A stretch of 64,000 nucleotides of DNA from the NCBI GenBank assembly GCA_035652495.1, contig DASRDS010000261.1:1-64000 (forward strand), written 5' to 3'. Source of the stretch: DASRDS01 sp035652495. Its GTDB lineage: Bacteria > Gemmatimonadota > Gemmatimonadetes > Gemmatimonadales > Gemmatimonadaceae. Below the pieces are notes generated by a model that was not told the DNA's origin, searched no databases, and worked only from the letters and a program-made list of their open reading frames with translations. Positions 8,625 through 17,265 of this stretch are shown here, piece by piece. Made by a program: the position numbers and the translations under genes. Position 1 is the first letter of the stretch. Each line of letters opens with the position of its first letter.

Positions 8625-9809
8625 CTAACGGGACAGGACAGTCTCCCGAATGATCGCAATGGCCGGACGACATCGCGGCGGCAGAGGCAGTGGGCTCCGC
8701 GGTGTCGTCCGGTCCACGCGGTCTCCGTCGAGTGCCCGGCGGGCGCGGCGCTCGTAGTCCTCGATGCCATTGAGTTGCGCTGTGCCGAGGAGCGCGACGT
8801 ATGTCGCGTGCGACTGCGCGTCGTACCCTCTGAGCGCGTAGCCCTCGGCCACGGTCTCGAGGAACTCGCAGGTCTGGCGGGGCGAGAGGTCCAAGATCTC
8901 GATCTCATGCCGCAGCCGATCGAATTCAGCCCATTGTGCGGTGTAGGCCGCGATGTCCAGCAGGTTGATCATCTGGACGCGTCGAGCGTCTGCCTCCAGG
9001 CTCTCTTCTCGCACACACGCGAACACGTCTCGCGCCATATCCAGAAACCCGAGCTGACGGAGTGTGACGCCCACGTCAGCCAGGACGCGGAGTTGGTCGG
9101 CACGGTTTTTCTGGACTTGCAACGACTCCGCGAGATCGATCAGCGCGTTCTCGAGATCCCCTTCGAAGTTGCCGAGCATGCCGCGGTCGTGCAGGGCCAA
9201 GGCGAGTGGATGTCGCAGGTCGCGCTTTCTGGCGGCGACGATCACGCGGTCCAGCTGTGTGCGTGCGATACTGTAGTGGCCTTCTTCGATCGCGACCTTC
9301 GCGCGTCCGACCTTCGACAGCAGCTCGGCCACGTGATCGCCGATTTCCTGCGCGACGGCGGCCGCGGCCCGATATGATTTTTCCGCCTCGCGATATCGGC
9401 CGATATTTCTGAGACAAAAGCCGACGCGCACGAGCGCGGCCGGCGCCAGTTTGAGCCCGTGTTCGCGCCGCCCAAGTTCGGCCGCGAGCTGATACACGTC
9501 GGCGGCCAACTCGTATGCCGCGTCGTTCTCCAGCGTCTTCCCGTATTCCATGAGCGCCGGCCCGGCGGGCGCTTGCGGCTCGGCGTCGATGACGAGCAAC
9601 AGCCCTTCGAGCGCATGCGAAGTGGCCCCTTCGGGTAGGGTATCTACCACCACGCGAGCCATATCTATATCAGAGAAATCGGCGGTCACCCGCGGATCCA
9701 CGCGCTGCGCGATGGCCTGCAGGATGGCCAAGCCGGCGGTCCGCGGCACCCGCTCTTTCTCCGCCCATTCCGACGATCGAAGCTGCTCGCGAAACCGACT
9801 CAGGAGCAT
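8625..9809 (-). CDS. TPR-repeat protein paired with the tiny lipopeptide (copy 1)
   Basis: The product has 394 residues without signal peptide or membrane segment, so it is cytoplasmic. From about residue 80 it is built of TPR-type helix pairs (ALMEYGKTLENDAAYELAAD, RNIGRYREAEKSYRAAA, LRQLGFLDMARDVFACV). It is a clear paralogue of the protein at 24010-25374: both contain LMEYGK followed by a similar helix, and both have the tiny lipopeptide gene next door. A TATACT box lies at 9825-9820 on this strand, 10 bases before the ATG, suggesting a very short leader. The architecture recalls TPR peptide-sensor proteins (RRNPP) but no DNA-binding domain is evident. The N-terminal 75 residues are unassigned. 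Confidence 0.7.
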   Translation of the reverse strand: MLLSRFREQLRSSEWAEKERVPRTAGLAILQAIAQRVDPRVTADFSDIDMARVVVDTLPEGATSHALEGLLLVIDAEPQAPAGPALMEYGKTLENDAAYELAADVYQLAAELGRREHGLKLAPAALVRVGFCLRNIGRYREAEKSYRAAAAVAQEIGDHVAELLSKVGRAKVAIEEGHYSIARTQLDRVIVAARKRDLRHPLALALHDRGMLGNFEGDLENALIDLAESLQVQKNRADQLRVLADVGVTLRQLGFLDMARDVFACVREESLEADARRVQMINLLDIAAYTAQWAEFDRLRHEIEILDLSPRQTCEFLETVAEGYALRGYDAQSHATYVALLGTAQLNGIEDYERRARRALDGDRVDRTTPRSPLPLPPRCRPAIAIIRETVLSR

Positions 9810-10169
9810 CGCTGGGTGCAGTATAGTCCGAGGTTGACCACGCGCGCTGAACCGGAAACGCGTCAGAAAAATATCTGATTACGCGGGCGGGGACAGATGA
9901 TATCGAGACGGTTCTGACCGATCCATGGCAACTTTTGCACACCCATTGTGCATGAATCTGTTTACTCCCGCCGTGCTGCATTTACGCCGGGTGTAAGTAC
10001 GCATCATCACAGTGGTTAGATGTAGGGGATCCCCGGACGCGGGTGTCCTAAGCCTGTCCGTAAACGTTTCAACACCGCCGTCTCGATCCTGTGCCGGCTG
10101 CTCCATCGCTGACCAGGTGCCCATGCTCTGGTGTTGGCAACCGCAGCTCCTTTCCACACTTTGATATTG
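9810..10169. promoter_or_regulatory. divergent intergenic region with promoter and a small palindrome
   Basis: This 360-base space separates the minus-strand TPR gene from the plus-strand SIR2-receiver gene. It holds a TATACT -10 box for the TPR gene (9820-9825, minus strand) and a perfect palindrome, TGCACACCCATTGTGCA, at 9936-9952. I see no open reading frame of note. The region is somewhat richer in A/T than the genes beside it. Confidence 0.4.
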
Positions 10170-11363
10170 ATGATCCGCGACGAGAACGACGTCTCAGGCC
10201 TCCTCCAACTTTCGCGCGCACTCGCGAAGGGCGATGCCATCGTAGTCGTCGGTCCGGAGCTCTCCAGACTCGCCGGCGCTCCCGCACCTATCGACCTTGC
10301 AAGCACCTTGCGCCGGGACCTCAATCCCTCGACGCCGGCGACCCCACTCGCCGCCGTCGCGCAAGCGTTCCGCGACCAGTTCGGCGACTACGCCCTCTAC
10401 GCCCGCCTGCGCGCCGCTCTCGAAGCCAGCGCCCAGGCCCCAACGCCCGCCCACCGTCTCCTCGCCGAGCTCCCGTTCCTCGTGCATGTCACGACGAATC
10501 CGGATGCCCTCGTCGAGGACACGCTGCGCAAACTGCAATACCCAATCCAAGTCGTCGCCGACGCCGCCTCTCTCAGCGGCTGGAACGAGACGCGCTACGT
10601 CCAAGTCGTCAAACTCCACGGCGACCTCGCGCGCCCCGACACGATCGCCCTCGCCGAACGCGACGTCGCCCACGTCCTACGCCGCGGCTCCCCGGTCCGC
10701 ACCCAACTCGCGGACCTCGTGCGTTATCGCACGGTTCTGTATGTCGGCTATGGCATCAACGACCCAGAACTGCAGTTGCTCCTCAAGATGCGGGACGAGG
10801 ACGACCCCAAGCCCTCTCGTCCGGCATTCGCGCTCACGTTCGACACTCATCACGACCAACTGGCGGAATGGCGCCGGCGCATCGTGCGTCCGATCGCGAT
10901 CGATGCGCCGCCGGAGAGGCGTGAAGACGCGCTCTGCAAGACCCTCGAGCACCTGACCACCCTCGTGCAGTCGCGTCCGACCGGCTGTGACATCCTGATC
11001 GTCGACGACGAGCCGACGCTCCGCACGGCGTTCCGGATGATGCTCGAGCGCGGCATGCCTGGCGTCACCGTCGATGCCGCCGAGAACGGCGTGGCGGCGA
11101 TGATGAGGATGGCGGCGCTTCGGCCGAAGCTCATGCTGGTCGATCTGATTATGCCGGAGATGGACGGGTGGCGGCTGATCGACGCGGTGCGGAAGGAGCC
11201 GAATTATGCGGGCGTGAGGTTCATCGTGCTCACGGGGATGGAGAATCTCGAGTGGATGCAGCGGGCTGAGAAGCTTGGGATTCCGTATGTCATGAAGCCG
11301 TTTGAGCGGGACGACTTCTTGAATATCGTGCGGTTGCAGTTGATGCGGGTGGGGGTACGGTAA
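10170..11363 (+). CDS. SIR2-like protein fused to a response-regulator receiver domain
   Basis: The 397-residue protein has two parts. Residues about 15-260 are a SIR2_2-type domain: VVVGPELSRLAG (the GxG/GxS nucleotide loop region), VTTNPDALVEDTL near 107, KLHGDL near 148 and VGYGINDPELQ, all hallmark motifs of NAD-binding SIR2-like domains found in phage-defence NADases. Residues about 273-397 are a complete receiver domain: VDDEP, phosphoacceptor Asp in MLVDLIMPEMDGW (near 324), Thr in VLTGMEN and Lys in VMKPFERDD (near 376). The ATG at 10170 was chosen over an upstream TTG. It opens a defence-rich stretch. No partner histidine kinase is adjacent. Phosphorylation-gated NAD hydrolysis is a hypothesis. 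Confidence 0.75.
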   Translation: MIRDENDVSGLLQLSRALAKGDAIVVVGPELSRLAGAPAPIDLASTLRRDLNPSTPATPLAAVAQAFRDQFGDYALYARLRAALEASAQAPTPAHRLLAELPFLVHVTTNPDALVEDTLRKLQYPIQVVADAASLSGWNETRYVQVVKLHGDLARPDTIALAERDVAHVLRRGSPVRTQLADLVRYRTVLYVGYGINDPELQLLLKMRDEDDPKPSRPAFALTFDTHHDQLAEWRRRIVRPIAIDAPPERREDALCKTLEHLTTLVQSRPTGCDILIVDDEPTLRTAFRMMLERGMPGVTVDAAENGVAAMMRMAALRPKLMLVDLIMPEMDGWRLIDAVRKEPNYAGVRFIVLTGMENLEWMQRAEKLGIPYVMKPFERDDFLNIVRLQLMRVGVR

Positions 11364-11369
11364 GCGTCG

Positions 11370-11385
11370 GGTCGCCCAGGCGACC
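11370..11385 (+). terminator. short hairpin after the SIR2-receiver gene
   Basis: GGTCGCC (11370-11376) and GGCGACC (11379-11385) form a perfect 7-bp stem just after the stop codon. No T tract follows, so termination is only likely. Confidence 0.4.
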
Positions 11386-11486
11386 TATCAGTGTTGAGTG
11401 TTTGACAACAGCTTAGCATAACCGTACGATTTAGCGCGGATTGAAATACACCTGCTGAAAGAGGTGTTGGCCGTGCTAGTCGTGCG

Positions 11487-11891
11487 ATGGAGCTAGCTCC
11501 ACCGGTACAGGTGGTGGCTGCAGTGATTGAGCGCCGCGGATGCTTCCTCGTCGCTCAACGACCCTGCCACAAGCGACATGGCGGCCTTTGGGAATTCCCC
11601 GGCGGCAAACTTCAACCGGGCGAAGATTTTCTTGCCGCAGTGCGGCGCGAGTTGGCTGAGGAACTAGGGGTTGAAGTGCGGTCAGTCGGTCCCGTCGAGT
11701 CGTCAATCGCGGACCCCGCCTCAGTCTTTGTTATCAATTTCGCGCGTACCGAGATCATCGGTGAGCCTGTAGCTCGCGAGCACGACGCACTGGCGTGGGT
11801 CGCCCCGGCCGACCTGTTGGGGTATCAGCTTGCGCCAAGCGATCGACAATACGTGCTGGCGGCGTTTGCGGATCCGGTAGGCGCGGCGTGA
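11487..11891 (+). CDS. Nudix hydrolase, MutT-like
   Basis: The 134-residue protein contains a full Nudix box, G-x5-E-x7-REU-x-EE-x-GU, at about residues 40-62 (GKLQPGEDFLAAVRRELAEE, then LGV). It would hydrolyse nucleoside diphosphates linked to another moiety; the overall layout (VVAAVIERRGCFLVAQR, then WEFPGGK) is that of MutT/8-oxo-dGTP diphosphatases. Its stop codon overlaps the GTG start of a modification-dependent nuclease gene (GTGA), so the two are translationally coupled. That arrangement suggests a joint role, for example clearing modified nucleotides, rather than ordinary housekeeping. The substrate cannot be told from sequence. Confidence 0.85.
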   Translation: MELAPPVQVVAAVIERRGCFLVAQRPCHKRHGGLWEFPGGKLQPGEDFLAAVRRELAEELGVEVRSVGPVESSIADPASVFVINFARTEIIGEPVAREHDALAWVAPADLLGYQLAPSDRQYVLAAFADPVGAA

Positions 11892-13276
11892 ATCCCTTCG
11901 TAGTCGGACAGGAGTATATCCGTCGCGAGATTCATGATCAGTATGGAGGTGGGCGCCAAGGTGGTATTAGCCCATCTCGTCGATATCCCCTGGTCCTTCT
12001 ATTCACCGGCAAGACCGGCGAGCAGTACGGGTACAACGACGGTTGGGACGCCGACGGCGTATTCTGGTATACAGGCGAAGGGCGCATCGGCGACATGACG
12101 CTGACTCGTGGAAATCTGGCGATCGCCAAAGCCCATGCGGAGAACCGCCGACTCCTCCTGTTCGAACAGCGACGACGCGGGCGGGTGACGTTTCTTGGCG
12201 AGTTCCGTTGTATTGCGCAACGCGAAGTCCAGAATCTTGATCAGCTACAACAAGCGCGGCGCGCTATCCAGTTCGGGCTGCTGGAGACGGCGGAGGCGGC
12301 CGCCACTGCAGGGACAAACTACTGGCTAGAGATCACCGATCGTGACGATCTCGGTGTGAATCTCAAGGCGCCGCAGGCCAGTGAGGACGGGAAGCCGTAC
12401 TGGAGTTACTCCGTGATCAAGGAGATTCAGCCGGGCGACATCGTCTTCCACTACCACAAGCACGCCGCCGGGATCGTCGCATGCTCGCGCGCCGTCGGGG
12501 AGGTGTGGGAAGAGGCAATTACCTGGGCGGCTAAGGGTACGTCGGCACGTAAAGAAAAGACTGAGCCGCATCGCCGTCCGGGCTGGTGCCTGGGTTTGGA
12601 GGCATTCACTCCGCTCGAGGACTCGCTCCGGCTTGATGCGATCCGGGAGCGTGAAACTGAGATTCGGGCGATTCCTGCATCGCAGTATTCGCCCTTCTCG
12701 CTCTCACCAAACCGGCCACTGCGGCCGCAGCAGGCTTATCTCACGCGATTTCCGCGGGAGTTTCTGGCGTTATTCCCGACCTTGCAGCTGGCTGCATCGC
12801 GGATGACGGCTTCGACTGCGCGCCCCACTAAAATCGGCAGGGATTACGTATGGGCCAACGAGGAGGTGGCAACGTCCGAACGAGATCCTTTCGCCGTTGA
12901 TCCAGCGATAGTTGAACGGGGCAATCGAGCGCATCGCAAGACGCAGAATCTGCTCGCCGATTACGTGAAATCCCTTGGCGGAGACCCGCGTCTGCCGCTG
13001 CCCGAGGAGCCGAGCTTTGATGTGGCGTGGGAGGGTACTGAGACGATTTATGTGGCCGAGGTCAAAAGCGTCACCAAGCGCAACGAGGAACGCCAGCTGC
13101 GACTGGGTCTCGGACAAGTGCTGCGATATCAGCATGTCCTCGCGGCGTCGGGAAAATCGGTACGCGCCGTGTTGGCCATTGAACGAGCGCCAAGTGATCC
13201 ATCGTGGAGCGCGCTATGTCGTGAACTAGGTGTTGCTCTCGTCTGGGTTGGGAATTTTGATGTACTCAGTGTCTAA
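11888..13276 (+). CDS. putative modification-dependent endonuclease: SRA-like, EVE-like and PD-(D/E)xK domains
   Basis: The GTG at 11888 overlaps the preceding stop and gives 462 residues. Residues about 1-95 (NPFVVGQEYIRREIHDQYGG, later GYNDGWDADGVFWYTGEG) resemble the SRA-type modified-base reader of ScoMcrA-like type IV restriction enzymes. Residues about 140-260 (YWLEITDRDDLG, later IQPGDIVFHYHKHAAGIVAC) look like an EVE/PUA-like reader. The C-terminal region (FDVAWEG near 377, YVAEVKSVTKRNE near 388) has the D...EVK core of a PD-(D/E)xK nuclease. Two readers plus one nuclease would cut DNA carrying modified bases, for example phage cytosine modifications. Domain borders are estimates. 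Confidence 0.65.
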   Translation: MNPFVVGQEYIRREIHDQYGGGRQGGISPSRRYPLVLLFTGKTGEQYGYNDGWDADGVFWYTGEGRIGDMTLTRGNLAIAKAHAENRRLLLFEQRRRGRVTFLGEFRCIAQREVQNLDQLQQARRAIQFGLLETAEAAATAGTNYWLEITDRDDLGVNLKAPQASEDGKPYWSYSVIKEIQPGDIVFHYHKHAAGIVACSRAVGEVWEEAITWAAKGTSARKEKTEPHRRPGWCLGLEAFTPLEDSLRLDAIRERETEIRAIPASQYSPFSLSPNRPLRPQQAYLTRFPREFLALFPTLQLAASRMTASTARPTKIGRDYVWANEEVATSERDPFAVDPAIVERGNRAHRKTQNLLADYVKSLGGDPRLPLPEEPSFDVAWEGTETIYVAEVKSVTKRNEERQLRLGLGQVLRYQHVLAASGKSVRAVLAIERAPSDPSWSALCRELGVALVWVGNFDVLSV

Positions 13277-13425
13277 GTATCCTGCTCGTCCTGTTTGTCC
13301 ACTTCAGCGGGGAGCCATGTCGCAAGGGCGCTTCCAGTATAGCCTCGTTGCCGCCGACGTGTGCGTGAGCAACATTGAGGTGAAGTGCTAAGGAAATTCT
13401 GAGATATCCCCTGATGACGGGCTAG

Positions 13426-14991
13426 ATGGCTAAGATCAAGACCAAGACCAAGACCAAGAATGACGATAGTGCCGCCACCTTGGGTTTCGAAGCCAAGCTG
13501 TGGGCCGCCGCGGACGCCCTACGCAACAACATGGATGCGGCCGAGTATAAGCACGTCGTTCTCGGCCTCATCTTCCTCAAATATATTTCCGACGCCTTCG
13601 AGGCGAAGCACGCGGAGTTGGACGCGGAACGCGCTCAGGGCGCCGATCCCGAGGACCCCGACGAGTACCGCGCCGCCACGATTTTCTGGGTTCCGAAGGA
13701 AGCCCGCTGGCAGCATTTGAAGGCTGCTGCTCCGCAGCCCTCTATCGGCACGTTGGTGGACGACGCAATGATGGCTGTCGAGCGCGACAACCCTTCGCTG
13801 AAGGGCGTGCTCCCGAAGGATTACGGGCGACCTGGCCTCGACAAACAGCGCCTCGGTCAGATCATCAATCTCGTGAGTGATATCGCGCTAGGCAGTGCTG
13901 CTGACCGCACCAAGGACACCCTTGGCCGCGTGTATGAGTATTTCCTGAATCGCTTCGCCAGCGCCGAGGGCAAGAGTGGCGGCCAGTTCTACACGCCGTC
14001 GCACGTGGTGCGCGTGCTGGTCGAAATGCTCTCCCCCTATCGAGGCCGCGTGTATGACCCCTGCTGCGGCTCAGGCGGCATGTTCGTCCAAAGCGAGAAG
14101 TTCATCGAAGCCCATGCGGGCAAGCTCGGGGACATCTCGATCTATGGTCAGGAATCGAACTACACCACGTGGCGCTTGGCGAAAATGAATCTTGCGATCC
14201 GTGGCATCGACGGCCAGATCGCGCACGGTGACACGTTCCACGCCGATCGCCATCCCGACCTCAAGGCTGACTACGTACTGGCCAATCCACCCTTCAATGA
14301 CAGCGATTGGCGCGGCGACCTGCTGAAGGACGACAAGCGCTGGGTGTTCGGCCTTCCTCCTGCCGGGAACGCCAACTACGCCTGGGTCCAACACTTCATC
14401 CACCATCTCGCGCCGACCGGTCTGGCCGGCTTCGTGCTCGCCAACGGCTCAATGTCATCCAATCAGTCGGGAGAGGGCGAGATCCGGAAAGGCATCGTCG
14501 AGGCGGATCTCGTGGACTGCATGGTGGCACTCCCGGGCCAGTTGTTTTACTCGACGCAGATCCCGGTTTGTCTGTGGTTCCTCGCCCGGAACAAGAAGAA
14601 TGGCCGATTCCGCGATCGGCGTGGTGAGACGCTCTTCATCGATGCACGCAAGCTCGGCACGATGGTAGACCGCGTGCACCGCGAGCTGACCAACGCTGAC
14701 GTCACAAGGATCGTCGGCACGTACCACGCGTGGCGCGGCGATCGCGGTGCGGATGCGTACGCCGATGTGGGTGGTTTTTGTAAGAGAGTGATGATTGATG
14801 AAATCCGCAAGCACGATCATGTGCTGACGCCGAGCCGATACGTCGGTGCGGCGGTGGTCGAGGACGACGGCGAACCATTCGAGGAGAAGATCAGACGGCT
14901 CACGACCACGCTCCGTGACCAGCAAGCCGAAGGCGCAAAGCTCGATGCCGTCATCGAGGCGCACCTGAAGGAGCTCGGCTATGGCGGGTGA
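13426..14991 (+). CDS. hsdM: type I restriction-modification system, methyltransferase subunit
   Basis: The 521-residue protein has an N-terminal helical HsdM domain (LWAAADALRNNMDAAEYKHV) and a SAM-dependent N6-adenine methylase domain with motif I DPCCGSGGMF near residue 211 and catalytic motif IV NPPFNDSDW near 287. The Lys/Thr repeat at the N-terminus (KIKTKTKTK) is extra. It methylates adenines in the sequence set by HsdS and protects host DNA from HsdR. Its last 11 bases overlap hsdS, and the operon runs hsdM-hsdS-SIR2-hsdR on one strand. An upstream gap of 149 bases probably holds the promoter. Confidence 0.95.
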   Translation: MAKIKTKTKTKNDDSAATLGFEAKLWAAADALRNNMDAAEYKHVVLGLIFLKYISDAFEAKHAELDAERAQGADPEDPDEYRAATIFWVPKEARWQHLKAAAPQPSIGTLVDDAMMAVERDNPSLKGVLPKDYGRPGLDKQRLGQIINLVSDIALGSAADRTKDTLGRVYEYFLNRFASAEGKSGGQFYTPSHVVRVLVEMLSPYRGRVYDPCCGSGGMFVQSEKFIEAHAGKLGDISIYGQESNYTTWRLAKMNLAIRGIDGQIAHGDTFHADRHPDLKADYVLANPPFNDSDWRGDLLKDDKRWVFGLPPAGNANYAWVQHFIHHLAPTGLAGFVLANGSMSSNQSGEGEIRKGIVEADLVDCMVALPGQLFYSTQIPVCLWFLARNKKNGRFRDRRGETLFIDARKLGTMVDRVHRELTNADVTRIVGTYHAWRGDRGADAYADVGGFCKRVMIDEIRKHDHVLTPSRYVGAAVVEDDGEPFEEKIRRLTTTLRDQQAEGAKLDAVIEAHLKELGYGG

Positions 14992-16195
14992 CTGGCGCCT
15001 GTCGACCTGGGGCGATGAGATCTCGCTGGAGTACGGCAAGGCATTGCGTGGATACGATGAGACATCGGGCAAATACCGTGTATTCGGCTCCAATGGACCA
15101 ATCGGTTGGACCGCCGAAGAACCTCTCGCACCCGGGCCGGGTGTCATTCTCGGCCGAAAAGGAGCCTATCGAGGAGTCCACTACTCGCGTGACCCCTTCT
15201 TCGTCATTGACACCGCCTATTTCGTCGTGCCAAAGCGTGAGCTCGATATGCGGTGGCTCTACTATGCGATGAAACACTACAAACTTGGTGATGTCGACGA
15301 CGGATCACCGATCCCGTCGACGACTCGTGCCGCGGTGTATGTGCTCGAGTTGGATGTTCCCCCTCTTCACGACCAACGTACGATCGCGGAGGTTCTCGGC
15401 ACGCTGGATGACAAGATCGAACTGAATCAGCAGCGGAACGAAATGCTTGAGGCCATGGCGCGCGCCCTGTTCAAGTCCTGGTTCGTTGATTTCACCCCTG
15501 TCCGTGCCAAAGCTGAAGGCGAGAATCCCGGTTTGCCGAAGCCTATCGCCGATCTTTTTCCTGACTCCTTGCAGGACTCACCGCTCGGCGACATACCGAT
15601 GGGTTGGCGGGTTGAGTCCATCGGCGACTTGGCAGAAGTAGTGGGGGGCAGCACACCGAGCACGACGAACCCCAGCTATTGGGAGGGCGGACCGCATTCG
15701 TGGGTGACGCCAAGGGATCTTTCACGCCTCTCGATACCGGTGCTGCTCGATACGGAGCGACGCATTACGGACGCCGGTCTCTCGCAAATCGGGTCGGGTC
15801 TTCTCCCTCCGGGAGTTGTTCTGCTCTCTTCCAGAGCGCCGATCGGGTACGTGGCCATCACGGAGATCCCCGTTGCGATCAATCAAGGGTTCATCGCGAT
15901 GCAGCCAAAGGTGGGTGTGTCGAATCTCTTCCTGTTGTTCTGGTCCGGCGCCGCACACGACGCCATTGTTAGCCGCGCCAATGGTTCAACGTTCCTGGAG
16001 ATCAGCAAGGCGAACTTCCGCCCGATTCCGGTGGTCATCCCACCGGCGTCCATCATGCGCGCGTTCGACGATCGGGTGCGATTGTTGTTTGACCGCATCG
16101 TCCTCGCGGCTCGCGAATCGCTGACGCTCGCCGCCCTCCGTGACGCGTTGCTGCCGAAACTCATCACCGGCGACGTCCTAGTAGGTCGCAACTGA
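14981..16195 (+). CDS. hsdS: type I restriction-modification system, specificity subunit
   Basis: The 404-residue HsdS has the usual two halves, each a target-recognition domain followed by a helical spacer: TRD1 about 1-125, spacer with TIAEVLGTLDDKIELNQQRN and EMLEAMARALFKSWFVDF, then TRD2 about 205-350 (WRVESIGDLAEVVGGSTPST) and a closing helix ending LLPKLITGDV. It sets the split recognition sequence of the complex. The start overlaps the end of hsdM, and a SIR2-like gene begins 2 bases after its stop. The length is normal for the family. Confidence 0.94.
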   Translation: MAGDWRLSTWGDEISLEYGKALRGYDETSGKYRVFGSNGPIGWTAEEPLAPGPGVILGRKGAYRGVHYSRDPFFVIDTAYFVVPKRELDMRWLYYAMKHYKLGDVDDGSPIPSTTRAAVYVLELDVPPLHDQRTIAEVLGTLDDKIELNQQRNEMLEAMARALFKSWFVDFTPVRAKAEGENPGLPKPIADLFPDSLQDSPLGDIPMGWRVESIGDLAEVVGGSTPSTTNPSYWEGGPHSWVTPRDLSRLSIPVLLDTERRITDAGLSQIGSGLLPPGVVLLSSRAPIGYVAITEIPVAINQGFIAMQPKVGVSNLFLLFWSGAAHDAIVSRANGSTFLEISKANFRPIPVVIPPASIMRAFDDRVRLLFDRIVLAARESLTLAALRDALLPKLITGDVLVGRN

Positions 16196-16197
16196 TC

Positions 16198-17265
16198 ATG
16201 CAGGAAGCCCTCAAGGCACTCTTTGAGGAGCAGGTCGAGTTTCGACTGGAAGACGGGACGTCAGCTGAAAACGTATTCATCGGCGAAACCGAATTCCTCC
16301 CCGTTGAAGTCCTGCGCGCGGATGAGAGTGCCTATCGCTACGAGTTCAACCGATGGCTCTTCGAAGATTGGCTGCCAGAAATGAGTGAGCGGCGCGATCA
16401 GATCCTCGCGCTCCATGGGAACGGCAGGCGGTTCGCCGATCTGTGTGCGGCGACGACCCGACAGCAGGTCATCCCCTTGATCGGGTCGGGGATGTCCGTA
16501 CCCAGTGGCCTCCCGACGTGGTCTGATCTGCTGCGTAACATCCGACACTCGACCAAAGTCGCGGAAACGACGCTCGAAGGGTTGCTCCGGGCGGCCGCGT
16601 TCGAGGAGGCGGCGGATCTGCTTGCAGCCGCAACCAACAAAAATCGTCTGAATGAGTTGGTGGACCACGGGCTACGCATTGACGATGCGGCGCTGATCTA
16701 CGGGCCAATCCGGCTGTTGCCGGCGATCTTCCCGAACCTCGTGCTGACGACGAATCTGGACAACGTACTCGAACAGTACTATCGGCGATGCGGGACTGGG
16801 TTCGACTATGTGCTGGCTGGACAGGAGCTCGCACGATACCGGCAGTTGAAAACACCCACCGCGCGGTTTCTGCTAAAGCTCCACGGTGACCGCGGTCAAG
16901 CTGTTGGGCGCGTGCTCCACACGAAGGAGTATGATGCGGCCTACGCTGCCGGGAGTACGACGCGTGAAGAGCTGACCCTGCTCTACCGCAATAACAATAT
17001 TCTGTTCGTGGGCAGTAGCTTGGGCCCGGACCGTACCGTACGGTTGATCGCCGAGGTCGCGCGGAATGACGAGTCCATGCCCAAACACTACGCATTCCTT
17101 CCGTTGCCGGACTCCAACGAGAGCTGCATCGAGCGAGAGAACTTCCTGACCGAACGGGGCATCTACGCTATCTGGTACGACGGCTCACACGACGAAGCAA
17201 TTGCGGCGTTATTCGCCGGATTACTCGACGTGACCAAAGCTGGTCGCGGCGCGACGCAAACATGA
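16198..17265 (+). CDS. SIR2-like protein embedded in the type I RM operon
   Basis: This 355-residue protein has an N-terminal stretch of about 80 residues without a clear family and a SIR2_2-like domain from about 88: VIPLIGSGMSVPSGLPTW (nucleotide loop), LTTNLDNVLEQYY near 182 and LLKLHGDRGQ near 223, with LFVGSSLGPDRTV later. The Asn and His-Gly-Asp motifs are those of NAD-consuming defence SIR2 domains. Its start lies 2 bases after hsdS and its stop overlaps hsdR by 4 (ATGA), so it is co-translated as part of the operon. It is probably an accessory abortive-infection effector or a sensor of restriction failure. That role is inference. Confidence 0.75.
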   Translation: MQEALKALFEEQVEFRLEDGTSAENVFIGETEFLPVEVLRADESAYRYEFNRWLFEDWLPEMSERRDQILALHGNGRRFADLCAATTRQQVIPLIGSGMSVPSGLPTWSDLLRNIRHSTKVAETTLEGLLRAAAFEEAADLLAAATNKNRLNELVDHGLRIDDAALIYGPIRLLPAIFPNLVLTTNLDNVLEQYYRRCGTGFDYVLAGQELARYRQLKTPTARFLLKLHGDRGQAVGRVLHTKEYDAAYAAGSTTREELTLLYRNNNILFVGSSLGPDRTVRLIAEVARNDESMPKHYAFLPLPDSNESCIERENFLTERGIYAIWYDGSHDEAIAALFAGLLDVTKAGRGATQT

